A DNA stretch of 64,000 nt from positions 496,001-560,000 of the forward strand of contig OZ251242.1 of assembly GCA_965240325.2 (NCBI GenBank). The letters are read 5' to 3'. The translations under genes were made by a program, and so were the position numbers. Under the pieces are notes generated by a model, which was given only the letters and a program-made list of their open reading frames with translations, had not been told where the DNA came from and ran no database searches. The stretch's first letter is position 1. Each line of letters begins with the position of its first letter. This DNA is from Rebecca billardiae RCC1528 (lineage: Eukaryota > Haptophyta). This document shows, in pieces, positions 44,720 to 54,422 of the stretch.

Positions 44720-44742
44720 CACATATATATATATATATACAT
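44720..44742. repeat. Short (TA)n tract next to the kinesin 3' end
   Basis: About 20 bp of TA between the TIR element and the kinesin stop codon (44764). Confidence 0.9.
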
Positions 44743-44763
44743 ACAGACTTGTACTGCTCGTCG

Positions 44764-47700
44764 TCAGCCCACGGACATGCGCCGTGCAGACAGGCGCGCC
44801 ACCGCGCGCTGCTCCGCCGCGGCGGGCCGCTGCACGGGGGGCGTGCTGCGCGCGCTGCCGCCGGGGGGCGTGCTGCGCGCGCTGCCGCCCACGCTGCCAC
44901 CGCTCAGCGCGAGCAGCGCGCCGCGCGGCGCCACGTTGGCGGCGGCGCGCGGCGATGCGCTGCCGCTCGTCGTGCCGAGCGACTCGGCGCACCGCCGCGC
45001 CGGCGCCGCGCGCGCGCCGCGCCCCGAGCCCGTGTCGCTCAGCTCGCTCTGGCTCCGCCCGGCGGCGGACGCGCCGGCCGAGGCGGCGCCGGCCGAGTCG
45101 TTGCGGCGGAGCGCGACGGGGCTCGAGCCGAGCGAGGCGGCGCCCGCCGCGCGCGTGCTCAGCCGGCTGCGCGAGAGCGCCGCGGACGCGCGCGCGCTCG
45201 ACGCGAGCGTGTGGGCGCAGTAGCCGCCGCCCGCCGAGTGCTGCCTGCCGCCCGCGCCCAGGCTGCGCGCGGCGGCGGCGGCGGCTGTGGTCCCGGTGCC
45301 AGCCGTCGCGCCGCGCGCGCGCGCGGGGCCGGGCTTGTGGTTGTTGGCCGAGGGCGCCGAGCGCGGCGTCGAGCCGCCCTTTGCACTGCCGCCCGCGCCC
45401 CTCTCGTCCTCGCCCTCCGCCGCGGCCTCGGCCGCGCCCGCCGCCGCCTCGGCCTCCCTCAGCCTCGCGTGCAGCGCGAGGATCTCCCGCCGGTACCGCG
45501 CCACCTCGAGCGCCTCCGACGTGCGGCGCGCAGGGCCGAGCGCGACCGCGCGGCAGCGCTGCGCGAACGCGAGCGCGGTGTAAGTCTCGTGCGCGTTGTA
45601 CTCGGCGGGCGAGGCGGTGACGACCATCAGCACCTTGGAGCCCGCGCTCAGCGCGCAGCTCGAGAGCAGAAACGTGAGCTTGCTGTTGCGGTACGGCACG
45701 TGTGCGCTTGCGGAGGTGCCGCTGCCGCCGCCGCCGCCGCCGGTGGCCGCGCCGCCCCCGGCGGCGCCGCCGGCGCCGCCGGCTGGCGCCGCGCCGCCGC
45801 CGCCGCCGCCGAGCGCGGCAATCACGTCGCCGAGTGCGGAGAGCGACTTGTTGATGTGCTGCGCCTCGCGCAGCCGCTCCCCCGTCGACTCCGACTTGCG
45901 CACGCGCTCCGAGCCCGCCAGGTCGATCAGGTGGAGGCGCGAGCAGAAGGTTTCGGCCGCCGTGGCGAGGCCGGCGCGCGCGGCGGCGGGCGGCGGCGGC
46001 GCGGGCGCCGAGGCGGGCGCGCCGCTCGCGCCGGCGCCACCGCCGCCGCCGCTGCGAGGGCTCGCGGCACCGCTCGCCGGCTGCGCCGCGGCCGCGCCGC
46101 CTGCGGCCGCCAGCGCGCTCGTCGCGTGCAGCTCAAGACTCACGACGAGGTGGCTCCTGCTTGAGTGCTCGTTCAGGTCATGCGCGCCGACCGCGCGGTT
46201 GCGCGCGCCCACGCCCTGCGGCGGCGCGCCGGGGGCGTCGGGGCGGGCGTGGGCGGGCGGGCGCGAGAGAGCGTGTGTGGCGGGCGCGCGCGCGCGCGCG
46301 CCGTGCCGCGCTGTGCTGCGCGCTGCCGTCTGGCTGCGCGCAGAGGCTGCGGCGCGCGCTGCCCGCCGCGCCGTGCCGCGCGCGGCCGCGCGCCGCCGCC
46401 GCGCGCGGTGCGCGCCGCACCAAGAGGTGAAGCGCCGCCTCCGCACTGCGCACCGTGTGCCTGCCCAGCCCCTCCGCGTACACGCCCCACGGGCCCTGGC
46501 GCAGCTCGAGGCCCCTGCACCCCGCGCCGCGCGCGGCGGCGGAGGCACCGCCGCCGCCACAAACTCCGCCGCCGCCGCCGCCGCCGCCGCCGCCCCTACC
46601 CGTGGCCGCGCCACCGCCGCCGTCCGCGCCGCCGCCCTCCGCTTCGGCCGGCGTTGGGAGCAAGTCGAGGACCGCCTCGTTGTAGATCTCGAGCATCGAG
46701 ATGCTGACGCTCTGCTCGTACCGGTCGGAGCGCTCCGCCACGAGCGCGAACACGTCCTGTGCGGCGCGGGCGGCGCGGCGCGCGCGTGGGCGGTGCTCGG
46801 CACGCGCGTCGGCGCGGCGCGCGCACAGCGCGGCGCGCGCACGGCGCGCGCAGCACGCACCCGCAGCGCGAGCGCGTTGATCCCCGGCTCCGCGCCGCCC
46901 TCCTCCCCGCCCACCATCGTGTGCGTCTTCCCCGAGCCCGTCTGCCCGTACGCAAAGATGGCGGCGTTGTGCCCGTCCACGAACGCGCGCACCAGCCCCG
47001 CCACGTCTGCGGTGTAGAGCGCGGCGGTGGAGTGCTCTGGGGGGTGGACTCGGTCGAACTCGAAGGAGGCGGAGAGGGCGCGCGTCTTGGCGCGGGAGAG
47101 GGCGGCGGCGGCACACCCGCCCGCGGCCTCCGCGCCGCCGCACCCGCCGCCGCTCCCACCCGCGCCGCCGTCCGCGCCGCCGCCGCCGCCCGCGCCGCCG
47201 CCCCCGCCCGCGCCGCCGCCGCCGCCCGCACACACGCCAATCACACGGCCGTCCGCGCCCGGCGGCAGCGTGACCGCGCCGGTGCTGCCGCGCGCAGCCT
47301 CGTACGACAGGATGGGGCGGACGCGGCACACGACGCGGATGTTGCCGCGCGCGCTCGCCAGCTCGTCGCGCAGCCCGCGCACCACGCCCTCGTGCGCCAG
47401 CGCGCGCCCCAGCAGGCTGCGCACCTTGCTCCGAGCGTCGTCGCGCTCGGCACTGAGCTGGTCGGCGCGCGCTTCGAATGATCGGCGCGCGGCGCTGAGC
47501 AGGAGCTCGTGGTCGCGCAGTGCGGCGGCGAGGGCGGACTCGGCGTCGGAGAGCGCGGCGCACAGCGCGCGGAGCTCGGCGGCCGAGCGCGCGCGCGCCG
47601 CGTCCAACGCCGCGCGCCCCTCGCGCAGCGCGCCGGCCGCGCGCGCCTCTGCGCCCGCGAGCGCGGCGCGCGCGGCGACGCTCTCGGCTTGGTGGCGCGC

Positions 47701-49782
47701 GGCGGCCGAGGCGGCGGCAGCCTCGGCGCTTGCGTGCGCCGCCGCCGCCGCCGCCTCCAGCTCGGCGGGCGGCGTGCCGGCCGTCCCGGTGCTCGCGTCG
47801 CGCACGGGCGGCGCGCCGGCCGCCTCCGTGCTCGCGTCGCGCACGGGCGGCGCGCCGGCCGCCTCCGTGCTCGCGTCGCGCACGGCGCTCTGCGGCGGCG
47901 GCGGCGGCGGCGCTGCGGCTGCCGCCGCGGGCGGCGCCGCCGCCGGCCGCGGCGTGTGCGGCGCGGCGGCGGCGTCGCCCGCCTGCGTGCACGCGTCGCG
48001 CGTGGCGCGCTCCGGCGCGGGCGCGGCCGGAGCGCCCGCCACCGCCGCCGCCTGCCCGGCGTCGGGCGCCGCCGGGCCGTGCGCAGCCGCGGCGCTCAAC
48101 GAGCGCAGCGCGCGCGCGCGCACGCCCGCCGCGGCCGAACCGGCGGCGGCGGCGGCGGCGGCGGCCGGGCGCGCGGCCGCTGGCGGCGGCTCGGCCGCCG
48201 GGGCGGCGGGTGGCGCGGGCGGCTGCGCGGCGAGGCGCGCCTCCGCCGTTGCGCGCGCCGCCTCCGCCGCCGCCGCTCTGCGCTGCGCGTCCTCCGCCGC
48301 GTCCTCCGCCGCTGCCGCCCTGCGCCGCGCGGCCGCCGCTTGCGCGCGCGCGGCCGCCGCGCCGGCCGCCGCGTCGGCCGCGCGCGCGTCCGCCGCGGCG
48401 CGCGCCTCGGCCGCCGCGGCCTGCGCGGCCTCGGCCTCCTCCGCGCGGCGCTGCGCGCCCGCCGCCGCCTCCGCCGCGCGCGCCTGCGCGCGCGCCTCCG
48501 CCTCCGCCGCCTCGCGCGCCTCCGCCGCCGCCTCCGCCGCCGCCTCGGCCGCGGCCGCGCGGCTGCGCGCCTCCGCGCACGCGACGCGCGCGCCGGCGAG
48601 CTCGGCGTTCGCCGCGCCGAGCGCCTGCGTGAGCGCGGCGGCGTCGCGCCGCGCGCCGTCGGCGTCGGCGGCGCCGATCGCCGCGCCGCGCCGCGCCGCC
48701 GCCGCGCCGGCCTCCGCGCTCGCCGCGCGCGCCTGCGCCTCGCGCGCCGCGCGGCGCGCCTCGGCCAGCGAGCGCGCCGCCGCCTCCGCCTCGGCGGCGA
48801 GCTCGGCAGCCAGGCTATCGGCGCGCGCGCGCTGCGCGTCGGCCTCGGCCTGGAGCGCGGAGGCGTGCGCGCGCGCGCGCGCGTCGGGCGTGCCGCCGGG
48901 CACCGCCGCGCCGCCGCCCAGCCCGCCGAGCCCCTGCCCCACGCGCGTCAGCTCGCACGCCAGAGACGACGCGACCGCCTCGGCGCGCGCAACCTCGGCA
49001 CTGCCGGCGTCGGTGGCGCCCGCGACGCGCGCCTCGGCGGAGGCGCGCGAGGCCTCGAGGTCGGAGCGGAGGGCGTGCGCGCGCGCGCGCTCCGCCGCCT
49101 TCCCGTCGCGCACCGCCGCGAGCGCCGCGCGCGCCGCCGCCGCGTCCGCGCGCGCGCTGTCGGCCTCAGTCAGCTGCGCGCGCGCGAGCGCGCGCGCCGC
49201 CGCCTCGCCGTCGCGCGCGGCGACGAGCTCGGCGCGCGCGGCGGCGAGCTCGGCGTCGCGCGCGCCGAGCTGGCGCTGCGCCTCGCCCACCCGCGCCGCC
49301 GACGCCTCCTCCGCCGCCTCCGCCGCCTGCCGCGCGCGCGTGAGCTCGGCGCGCACGAACGCGAGCTCGCGCCGCCACGCGTTGGCGCGCGTGCCGTGCT
49401 CGCGCTCGAGGGTGGCCCTGAGCTCGGCGCGCGCGGCGGCGAGCTGCTCGTCGACCTCGGCGCGGGAGATCCACTCGCCGCCCTCGACCGCCCCGGCCGA
49501 CGCCCCGGCCGGCGCCGACTCGTCGCGCGCCGCGCCGCCGCCCGCGTCGGAGAGCGCGCTCGAGAGCGGCTCGTCCGACTCCGCGTCGCCGCCGCCGACC
49601 GCGCGGCCGGGAGGGCCGCCGCCGCCGCCGTGGCGCGCGGTGGCCGCGGAGGAGAGGGGCGAGGAGGCCGACGGCGTGCGCGCCTCGAGGGGCGGCTTGG
49701 GCGCGGCGCCTCCCGCCGAGTCCGCCGCGACGGCGGCCGCCCCGCGAGGAGCGAGCATGCCGCCGCTGCTCCGGCCTTCCAT
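44764..49782 (-). CDS. Kinesin-14-type motor protein with long N-terminal coiled coil
   Basis: Minus-end-directed kinesins of this type act in spindles and microtubule transport. Three exons, 46861-49782, 46421-46756 and 44764-46215, are joined by GT-AG introns of 104 and 205 bp with intact phase (1569 aa). The ATG at 49782 is preferred because upstream sequence loses the gene's composition. Residues about 100-600 are Ala/Arg/Glu coiled coil. The neck-motor junction ARGNIRVVCRVRP near 812 is the kinesin-14 arrangement. Motor motifs are the P-loop GQTGSGKT (about 945), switch I NEHSSRSH (about 1100), switch II DLAGSE (about 1183) and YRNSKLT (about 1260). A Ser/Pro/Ala-rich tail of about 250 residues follows the motor, longer than in classical C-terminal kinesins. 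A 13-residue unit starting VRDAST is repeated three times before the neck. Confidence 0.9.
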   Translation of the reverse strand: MEGRSSGGMLAPRGAAAVAADSAGGAAPKPPLEARTPSASSPLSSAATARHGGGGGPPGRAVGGGDAESDEPLSSALSDAGGGAARDESAPAGASAGAVEGGEWISRAEVDEQLAAARAELRATLEREHGTRANAWRRELAFVRAELTRARQAAEAAEEASAARVGEAQRQLGARDAELAAARAELVAARDGEAAARALARAQLTEADSARADAAAARAALAAVRDGKAAERARAHALRSDLEASRASAEARVAGATDAGSAEVARAEAVASSLACELTRVGQGLGGLGGGAAVPGGTPDARARAHASALQAEADAQRARADSLAAELAAEAEAAARSLAEARRAAREAQARAASAEAGAAAARRGAAIGAADADGARRDAAALTQALGAANAELAGARVACAEARSRAAAAEAAAEAAAEAREAAEAEARAQARAAEAAAGAQRRAEEAEAAQAAAAEARAAADARAADAAAGAAAARAQAAAARRRAAAAEDAAEDAQRRAAAAEAARATAEARLAAQPPAPPAAPAAEPPPAAARPAAAAAAAAGSAAAGVRARALRSLSAAAAHGPAAPDAGQAAAVAGAPAAPAPERATRDACTQAGDAAAAPHTPRPAAAPPAAAAAAPPPPPPQSAVRDASTEAAGAPPVRDASTEAAGAPPVRDASTGTAGTPPAELEAAAAAAHASAEAAAASAAARHQAESVAARAALAGAEARAAGALREGRAALDAARARSAAELRALCAALSDAESALAAALRDHELLLSAARRSFEARADQLSAERDDARSKVRSLLGRALAHEGVVRGLRDELASARGNIRVVCRVRPILSYEAARGSTGAVTLPPGADGRVIGVCAGGGGGAGGGGGAGGGGGADGGAGGSGGGCGGAEAAGGCAAAALSRAKTRALSASFEFDRVHPPEHSTAALYTADVAGLVRAFVDGHNAAIFAYGQTGSGKTHTMVGGEEGGAEPGINALALRVRAARAVRAPRCARAAPTRVPSTAHARAAPPAPHRTCSRSWRSAPTGTSRASASRCSRSTTRRSSTCSQRRPKRRAAARTAAVARPRVGAAAAAAAAAEFVAAAVPPPPRAARGAGASSCARARGACTRRGWAGTRCAVRRRRFTSWCGAHRARRRRAAARGTARRAARAAASARSQTAARSTARHGARARAPATHALSRPPAHARPDAPGAPPQGVGARNRAVGAHDLNEHSSRSHLVVSLELHATSALAAAGGAAAAQPASGAASPRSGGGGGAGASGAPASAPAPPPPAAARAGLATAAETFCSRLHLIDLAGSERVRKSESTGERLREAQHINKSLSALGDVIAALGGGGGGAAPAGGAGGAAGGGAATGGGGGGSGTSASAHVPYRNSKLTFLLSSCALSAGSKVLMVVTASPAEYNAHETYTALAFAQRCRAVALGPARRTSEALEVARYRREILALHARLREAEAAAGAAEAAAEGEDERGAGGSAKGGSTPRSAPSANNHKPGPARARGATAGTGTTAAAAAARSLGAGGRQHSAGGGYCAHTLASSARASAALSRSRLSTRAAGAASLGSSPVALRRNDSAGAASAGASAAGRSQSELSDTGSGRGARAAPARRCAESLGTTSGSASPRAAANVAPRGALLALSGGSVGGSARSTPPGGSARSTPPVQRPAAAEQRAVARLSARRMSVG

Positions 49783-50257
49783 CGAAATCAAGGGCTGCTG
49801 CTTGCTGCAGTGGGCAGGACGGATGCACAGAATGCAGGCGCAGAAGGCTGACGAACCCCTGCTGCCCTGGCAGTGGAGAGCTCCGCTGTCTTCTTGATCA
49901 GCCGGCGGCCGGCGGCGGATGAGTGATGACGCGGCGAAAGTCACATCACATGCAGAATTCGCGCGGGACTCATGTGAAGAACTGAGTGACTGACGATTCT
50001 TTCGCGATCCGCAGGCCGCAGAGGCAAAGGCTTTCTCATCAGACAGATCAGTGTCTACTACGACTCTCAACTCGGAGTCGACAGAGTCTGATGACAGGCT
50101 GCCAAGCAGGCGAGCTGCCCGAGTAGTCAGCAGGCCGTAATCACCGCCATCGGCCCGTGGCCGCCGTGCCAGGCGTGCATACCCGTTACCCGGCCTTTCG
50201 TAGCGTGCAGCCTATGTTCGTGAGCCATCCGGTCCGTGTAACTCACTGTAAGCGGAC
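49783..50257. other. Spacer upstream of kinesin
   Basis: 475 bp of moderate GC. It should contain the kinesin promoter and 5' leader and the 3' end of the VOC gene. Nothing further is recognised. Confidence 0.4.
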
Positions 50258-50833
50258 TCAGTAATTGCCCACCTCGATCCCGTTCCCGTCGGGGTCGTGG
50301 AAGAAGACCTGCACGATCTTCGTGCCCGGCACGGGCGACGCGTACCTGTGGTAGGGCACGCCGCGCCGCTCGAGGTGCGTGCAAAACTCCTCGGGCGTGC
50401 ATCGCAGGTCGAGCGCGAGGTGGTGCCCGCGCCGGATGCTGACCGGCGCCCGCTCGACCGACACGGGCGACTGCACGAGCTTGCCCGTGCGCGGGTCGCG
50501 CAGCGGGCCCTCGACGAGCACGCCCGAGTCGTCGGGGTGGATGAGATGCAGCGTGAGCTCATGCGCGCCCGGGAAGCGCAGCCACGCGCCCGGGAAGTCG
50601 AAGCGCGGCCGCTTGACCACCTGGAACTCGAGGACGTTCACGTAAAAGTCGATCATCTCGTTCAGCTGGCCCGTCTCGCGCGCGACGTGGTTGAGGACGC
50701 GCAGGCGCGAGAGGCTGGCGGATGACGCCGAGCGCCGCCGCGCGGCGCGACGCGAAGCCCACCGCCATGCTGCGCTCAGCGCGCACGTGGCGATTGACCC
50801 CGCGAGTGCAGCCGCCAGAGTTCGCGCCGCCAT
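50258..50833 (-). CDS. Glyoxalase/VOC-fold protein with N-terminal signal or anchor
   Basis: 191 aa from the ATG at 50833. An Ala-rich hydrophobic N-terminus followed by an Arg-rich stretch could be a membrane anchor or organelle-targeting sequence. The VOC fold follows: LNHVARET near residue 46 (first His ligand), FYVNVLEFQVV, ELTLHLI, GHHLALDL near 132 (His ligand), and VFFHDPDGNGIEVGNY at the C-terminus (Glu ligand). This is the metal-site pattern of glyoxalase I and related dioxygenase or isomerase enzymes. The substrate cannot be told: lactoylglutathione lyase is one possibility, but the protein is a single VOC unit without clear glutathione-site residues I can verify. Confidence 0.75.
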   Translation of the reverse strand: MAARTLAAALAGSIATCALSAAWRWASRRAARRRSASSASLSRLRVLNHVARETGQLNEMIDFYVNVLEFQVVKRPRFDFPGAWLRFPGAHELTLHLIHPDDSGVLVEGPLRDPRTGKLVQSPVSVERAPVSIRRGHHLALDLRCTPEEFCTHLERRGVPYHRYASPVPGTKIVQVFFHDPDGNGIEVGNY

Positions 50834-51070
50834 TGTCAGCCTTTCCTTGCCCGGCCGGAATCCGGACGCCGGAGTGGTCAGGACAAGGTCAGGAGCTTTG
50901 AGCCGTTGTCGTCCGAAGGTTCTGATCACCATGCACGACGAGCACTCTTTGTTTTCCTCCCGACCGGCCGCGCCCGCGACGGTGATGAGCGGCCCCTCAC
51001 GTCGCCGCCCGAGTTGCCAACGCCAGCCCGTGCGGCTCGGTGGCGCCTGTGCCCGGCGTCGGCGTGCGTT

Positions 51071-52331
51071 CTACGGCACGCCGCTGAGCTGCTGCGCGCT
51101 CGCGTTCCTGCCGAAATTTCGGCTCGCTTCGAGCACCCGCGGGAGCAGCTGCTCGGGCAGAGGGATGGGCGTGCGCACGCGCATGATGGCAATGCCCATC
51201 ATCCGCTGGTCCGAGAGGCGCGGCTGGTACAAGCACTCGCGCGTCTCGTAGTCGTACACCCCGGGCACGCGGAACGCGCCCGCCTTGATCTCCCCCCAGA
51301 ACCGAGGCACGTTCCTCATCCCCACGCGCTTGTTCACCACTGCACGGTCACACGCGCACGCACGCGCACACACACAGCGCACACACGCGCGCACACACGC
51401 GCGTCAGAGGGAGCGGCGCGTGTGACGCGCCGTGCGGGGCGCTCGGGGCGCGCGCGTCGGCGCGTCGCGCACCGTCGTGGAACATCACGGCCCGACACCG
51501 CGCCAGCAGCGTCACAAAGTCGCGCCTGACCGCGCGGTACGTGTGGTCGCCGTCGATGAAGCACAGGTCGTACACGGGCAGTGCGCCGAGGGCGGGCGCG
51601 CCGTCGGCCGTGGTGGCGCGGAGGTACTCGCCGAGCGAGCAGCCCGTGCGGTTGGGCGTGGCCGGCGTGCACGCGCGGAGCAGCCGCACCGTGCCGTCCT
51701 TCTCCCGCCGCTTGCTCTTCACCTTCTTCGCGCTGTTGATGACGACAGGGTCTCCGAGCAGCACGCGCGTCACGCGCAGCGCGTTCAGCTGCGTGGAGAC
51801 GCACGGCGTGAGGTGGCCCTCGATGTCGAAGGTGACGTGCGTGAAGGCCTCCGGGCTCGGCGCGAAGCGGCGCATGTACGCGTTCGTGAACGCGTCCGTC
51901 CACCCGCTCCACGTGCCCACCGTCAGCCAGTGCTGGATGTGCAGCGTGCGCAAAAACGAGAACGCGCACTCGAGCTGCTGCGGGATCTGCCAGATACCCT
52001 CCGACATGGCGTAGCCGGGGACGGGCAGGCGCCACACGCTCTCCTCGCCATAGATCGAGCCGCGCGTCCCGTTCTCGTCCAGCTTGATCTCCAGGGCCGT
52101 CGGCGTGAGACCGACGCGCCGAACGGCGTCGGCGACGGCGTCGGGCGCCGAGAGCGCGTCGCGCGGCTGCGTGACGAAGAGGCGCAGCTGCTCGGTGAAG
52201 TTGGCGTAGTGCGCGCGGTCGAGCCTCGGGGAGCACCACTTCACGCCGGCGGCGGCCGCCAGCCTCTCCTGCACGAGGGCCCCACCCGACGCGATGAGCG
52301 CGAACGCAAGCGCACGCGCGAGCGCCGCCAT
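51071..52331 (-). CDS. Secretory-pathway class I methyltransferase-like protein (Methyltransf_24 type)
   Basis: Two exons, 51473-52331 and 51071-51339, are joined by a 133-bp CA/CG-rich GT-AG intron in phase 1 (375 aa). Splicing changes VMFHD to continue VVNKRVGMRNVPRFW. The N-terminus MAALARALAFALIASGG is a likely signal peptide. VGTWSGWTDAF near residue 135 resembles SAM-binding motif I, and YDLCFIDGDHTYRAVRRDF near 255 is the hallmark DGDH segment of the Methyltransf_24 family, where the Asp/His precede the substrate pocket. A luminal O-methyltransferase, possibly acting on glycans or a secreted metabolite, fits, but no substrate evidence exists. It lies head-to-tail with the VOC gene. Confidence 0.7.
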
Positions 52332-52492
52332 CGCGTCGATATCGGAGTGTCATTGTACGACGGTTGGGCTTCGATGGCGGGCGGCCTGGCCGCTGGCGGG
52401 CACTACGACGTCTACTTGTACGAGTACTGGCGCCCGGCCGTCAGCGGCGTTGCAGCACTTACGGGATCATCATGACGAGTAGTAAGACTCTG

Positions 52493-53816
52493 CTACTCAC
52501 ACAGCGACACTGCTGTCAGCGCTCGGGGCCGTCGGCATAGTACCAGGTGCGTGCGACTCCGACGGTCACAAGGCCCGCGCGCGCCACGCCGTCCCGCAAC
52601 GCGCGTGGGCGTGTCCAGCCGCCGGTAGTAGTCATCATCCGAGTCAGAGTGCTCAACATCGGCCGCCGCGCTCACGCCCAAGCCGAGCGCAGCCGACCGC
52701 CCGCCGCACGCGTACACGCTGCCGTCCGCACACACAAACAGCGAGTGGAAGCTGCTAGTGCTCATGGCGCAGCGCACCACGCGCGCATGGGCCAGGGCAG
52801 CCACGCGTGTGGGAGTCTCGGCGGCCCTGGGTCCATGCAGCAGGCCGTGCAAGCTGTGCCCGAGCGTGTGCACGCTGCCGTCCGCGCCCAGCACAGCGCT
52901 GTCACACACGCCAGCGCACGCGCGCACGGCGTGCACCCCCGCGAGCGCCTCGACGCGCCTCGGCATGTGCATCTCGAACAGGCCCGCGTGCCCAAGCTGG
53001 TCACACAGCCCATGCCAGAACGAGTGCACGCCGCCCTCCGCGTCAACCACCAGGCTGCGCGCGTCGCCAGCGCTCACGTGCACGGCACGCACCGCTGCCA
53101 GCGACTCGACGCGCCTCGGCGTGAGCTGCTCCACCTCGTCGTCGCCGGACCGGCCGTAGATGGCATCGCCGCACGCGTGCCCGGCCCCGTCGGTCGAGAG
53201 CAGCAGCGTACGGTCCTCCCCCGCGGCCACGCCGCCCACGCGCACGCCGTCCAGCGCCTCGATGCGCGTCGGCTCCCGCCGGTCGCCGTCGCCGTGGCCG
53301 AGCTGTCCGCTGCCAAGTGCCATTGCCGCCCCAGCTGTACGCACAGCCAGCTGCGGTGAGCGCGAGGCTAAAATAGCTGCCAGCCGAGATGCCCAAGGTG
53401 GGCTCGCCTCGCAATGCGTCGACCAGAACGAACGAACGCCGGTCATCCGTGTCTCCCAGCTCGAGCTGGCCTGAGGTGTTGTCGCCACAGCCGTACACGG
53501 CGCCGGCCTCGCTCAGCGCGAGCAGGTGGTCTCGCCCAGCGGCCACCGCGACCACGCGCACGGCGCTGAGGGAGGCGACGTGCGTTGGCACGCGCGCCTC
53601 CAGGGCGCATGGGTGACCGAGAGGCTCGTGCGCTGGATACTCGCCCGTCTGCCGGTCGCCATCGTCTGCCGGTCGCTCCTCGCCGCACGTGTGCAGCCCG
53701 CCCTCCGCGTCCACAAACGCGCTCACGTCCATCCCGGCCGTCACCGAGGACGAATGCGCGCATGCGAGCTCGAGCACGCGCTCGCGCACGAACAGCTCCT
53801 CCGTCCACGTGCTCAC
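52493..53816 (-). CDS. RCC1-repeat (beta-propeller) protein with apparent frameshift
   Basis: RCC1 repeats are clear, for example VAAGRDHLLALSEAGAVYGCG, GSYFSLALTAAGCAYSWGGNG and GSGQLGHGDGDRREPTRIEA. The blade motif is split between two frames: the upstream frame reads YSWGGNGTWQR and the next reads LGSGQLGHGD, so one extra base near 53315 (minus-strand GGCACTTGGCAGC) breaks the gene. A second shift near 52598 may explain why a plausible RCC1-like ending (TWYYADGPER-stop) lies in another frame. No ATG precedes the first repeats in frame, so the start is unresolved or in an unseen exon. It is either a sequencing or assembly error or a decaying gene. RCC1 proteins include GTPase exchange factors and E3 ligases; nothing here decides which. 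Confidence 0.7.
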
Positions 53817-54422
53817 GTCGGAGGGCAGTGACGGCGGCAGAGTGCGGTCATTCCCCCCCCGCGCGCGCGCTCGCGCAGCGCGCGCTCAACCGGCGAGCGC
53901 TCGCCGGGCGGGCGCGGCGTGGAAGATTAGACAGCGCGGTGGCGTTCAGGCTGACTTCAGGCTCGCGAGGTCGCGCGGTGGCAGGATGAGTGTAAGAGGG
54001 TGCGCGGTCGAGCACCTCTCGCCGTCGCGGCACGTCGTCGAGCGCAAGGCGACGCGCGTGCGCCTGTGCCGTGCTGGCCGCCACTAGTCCCTCATACCGC
54101 CGGGACACGGTCGTTGGCCGGTCCGGTTGGCGGTCGTTTGGCAGTGCCGTCCGGTGGCATTCTGGCGCCCTGGCGGATGCGAGAGCATCGGCGCGGCACT
54201 CGCGGGCGCCGGGGCCGCCCGGGCCGTCGGGGCCGGAGAGCCGGAGAGGCGGAGACACGATGCCTTCTCCGAAGGGCCGAAGGCGACAGGCCAGTTACTG
54301 TACAGCGCAGTAGTACTCAGTAGATCGACTACTACTAGCTATCTAACTATCGCAGCTACGTGATGCCACGACGTCCGCCACTACCTTGCAGTCGTAGTCC
54401 TTGCGACGACGACGACTCGTCG
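53817..54422. other. Intergenic region, no gene seen
   Basis: About 600 bp. It starts with a poly-C/CGCG run and ends with an AT-richer segment with repeated CTACTA/TAGTAG. No coding support. Confidence 0.4.

Noticed and set aside
47027-49897. 956-codon plus-strand frame opposite the kinesin
   Set aside because: Mirror image of Ala-rich coiled-coil codons. The minus strand carries the kinesin motor with correct splice sites.
53300-53335. A 31-bp intron that would restore the RCC1 frame
   Set aside because: Although GT...AG and length would fit, it would remove the conserved YSWGGNG blade motif and is implausibly short; a one-base frameshift explains the data better.
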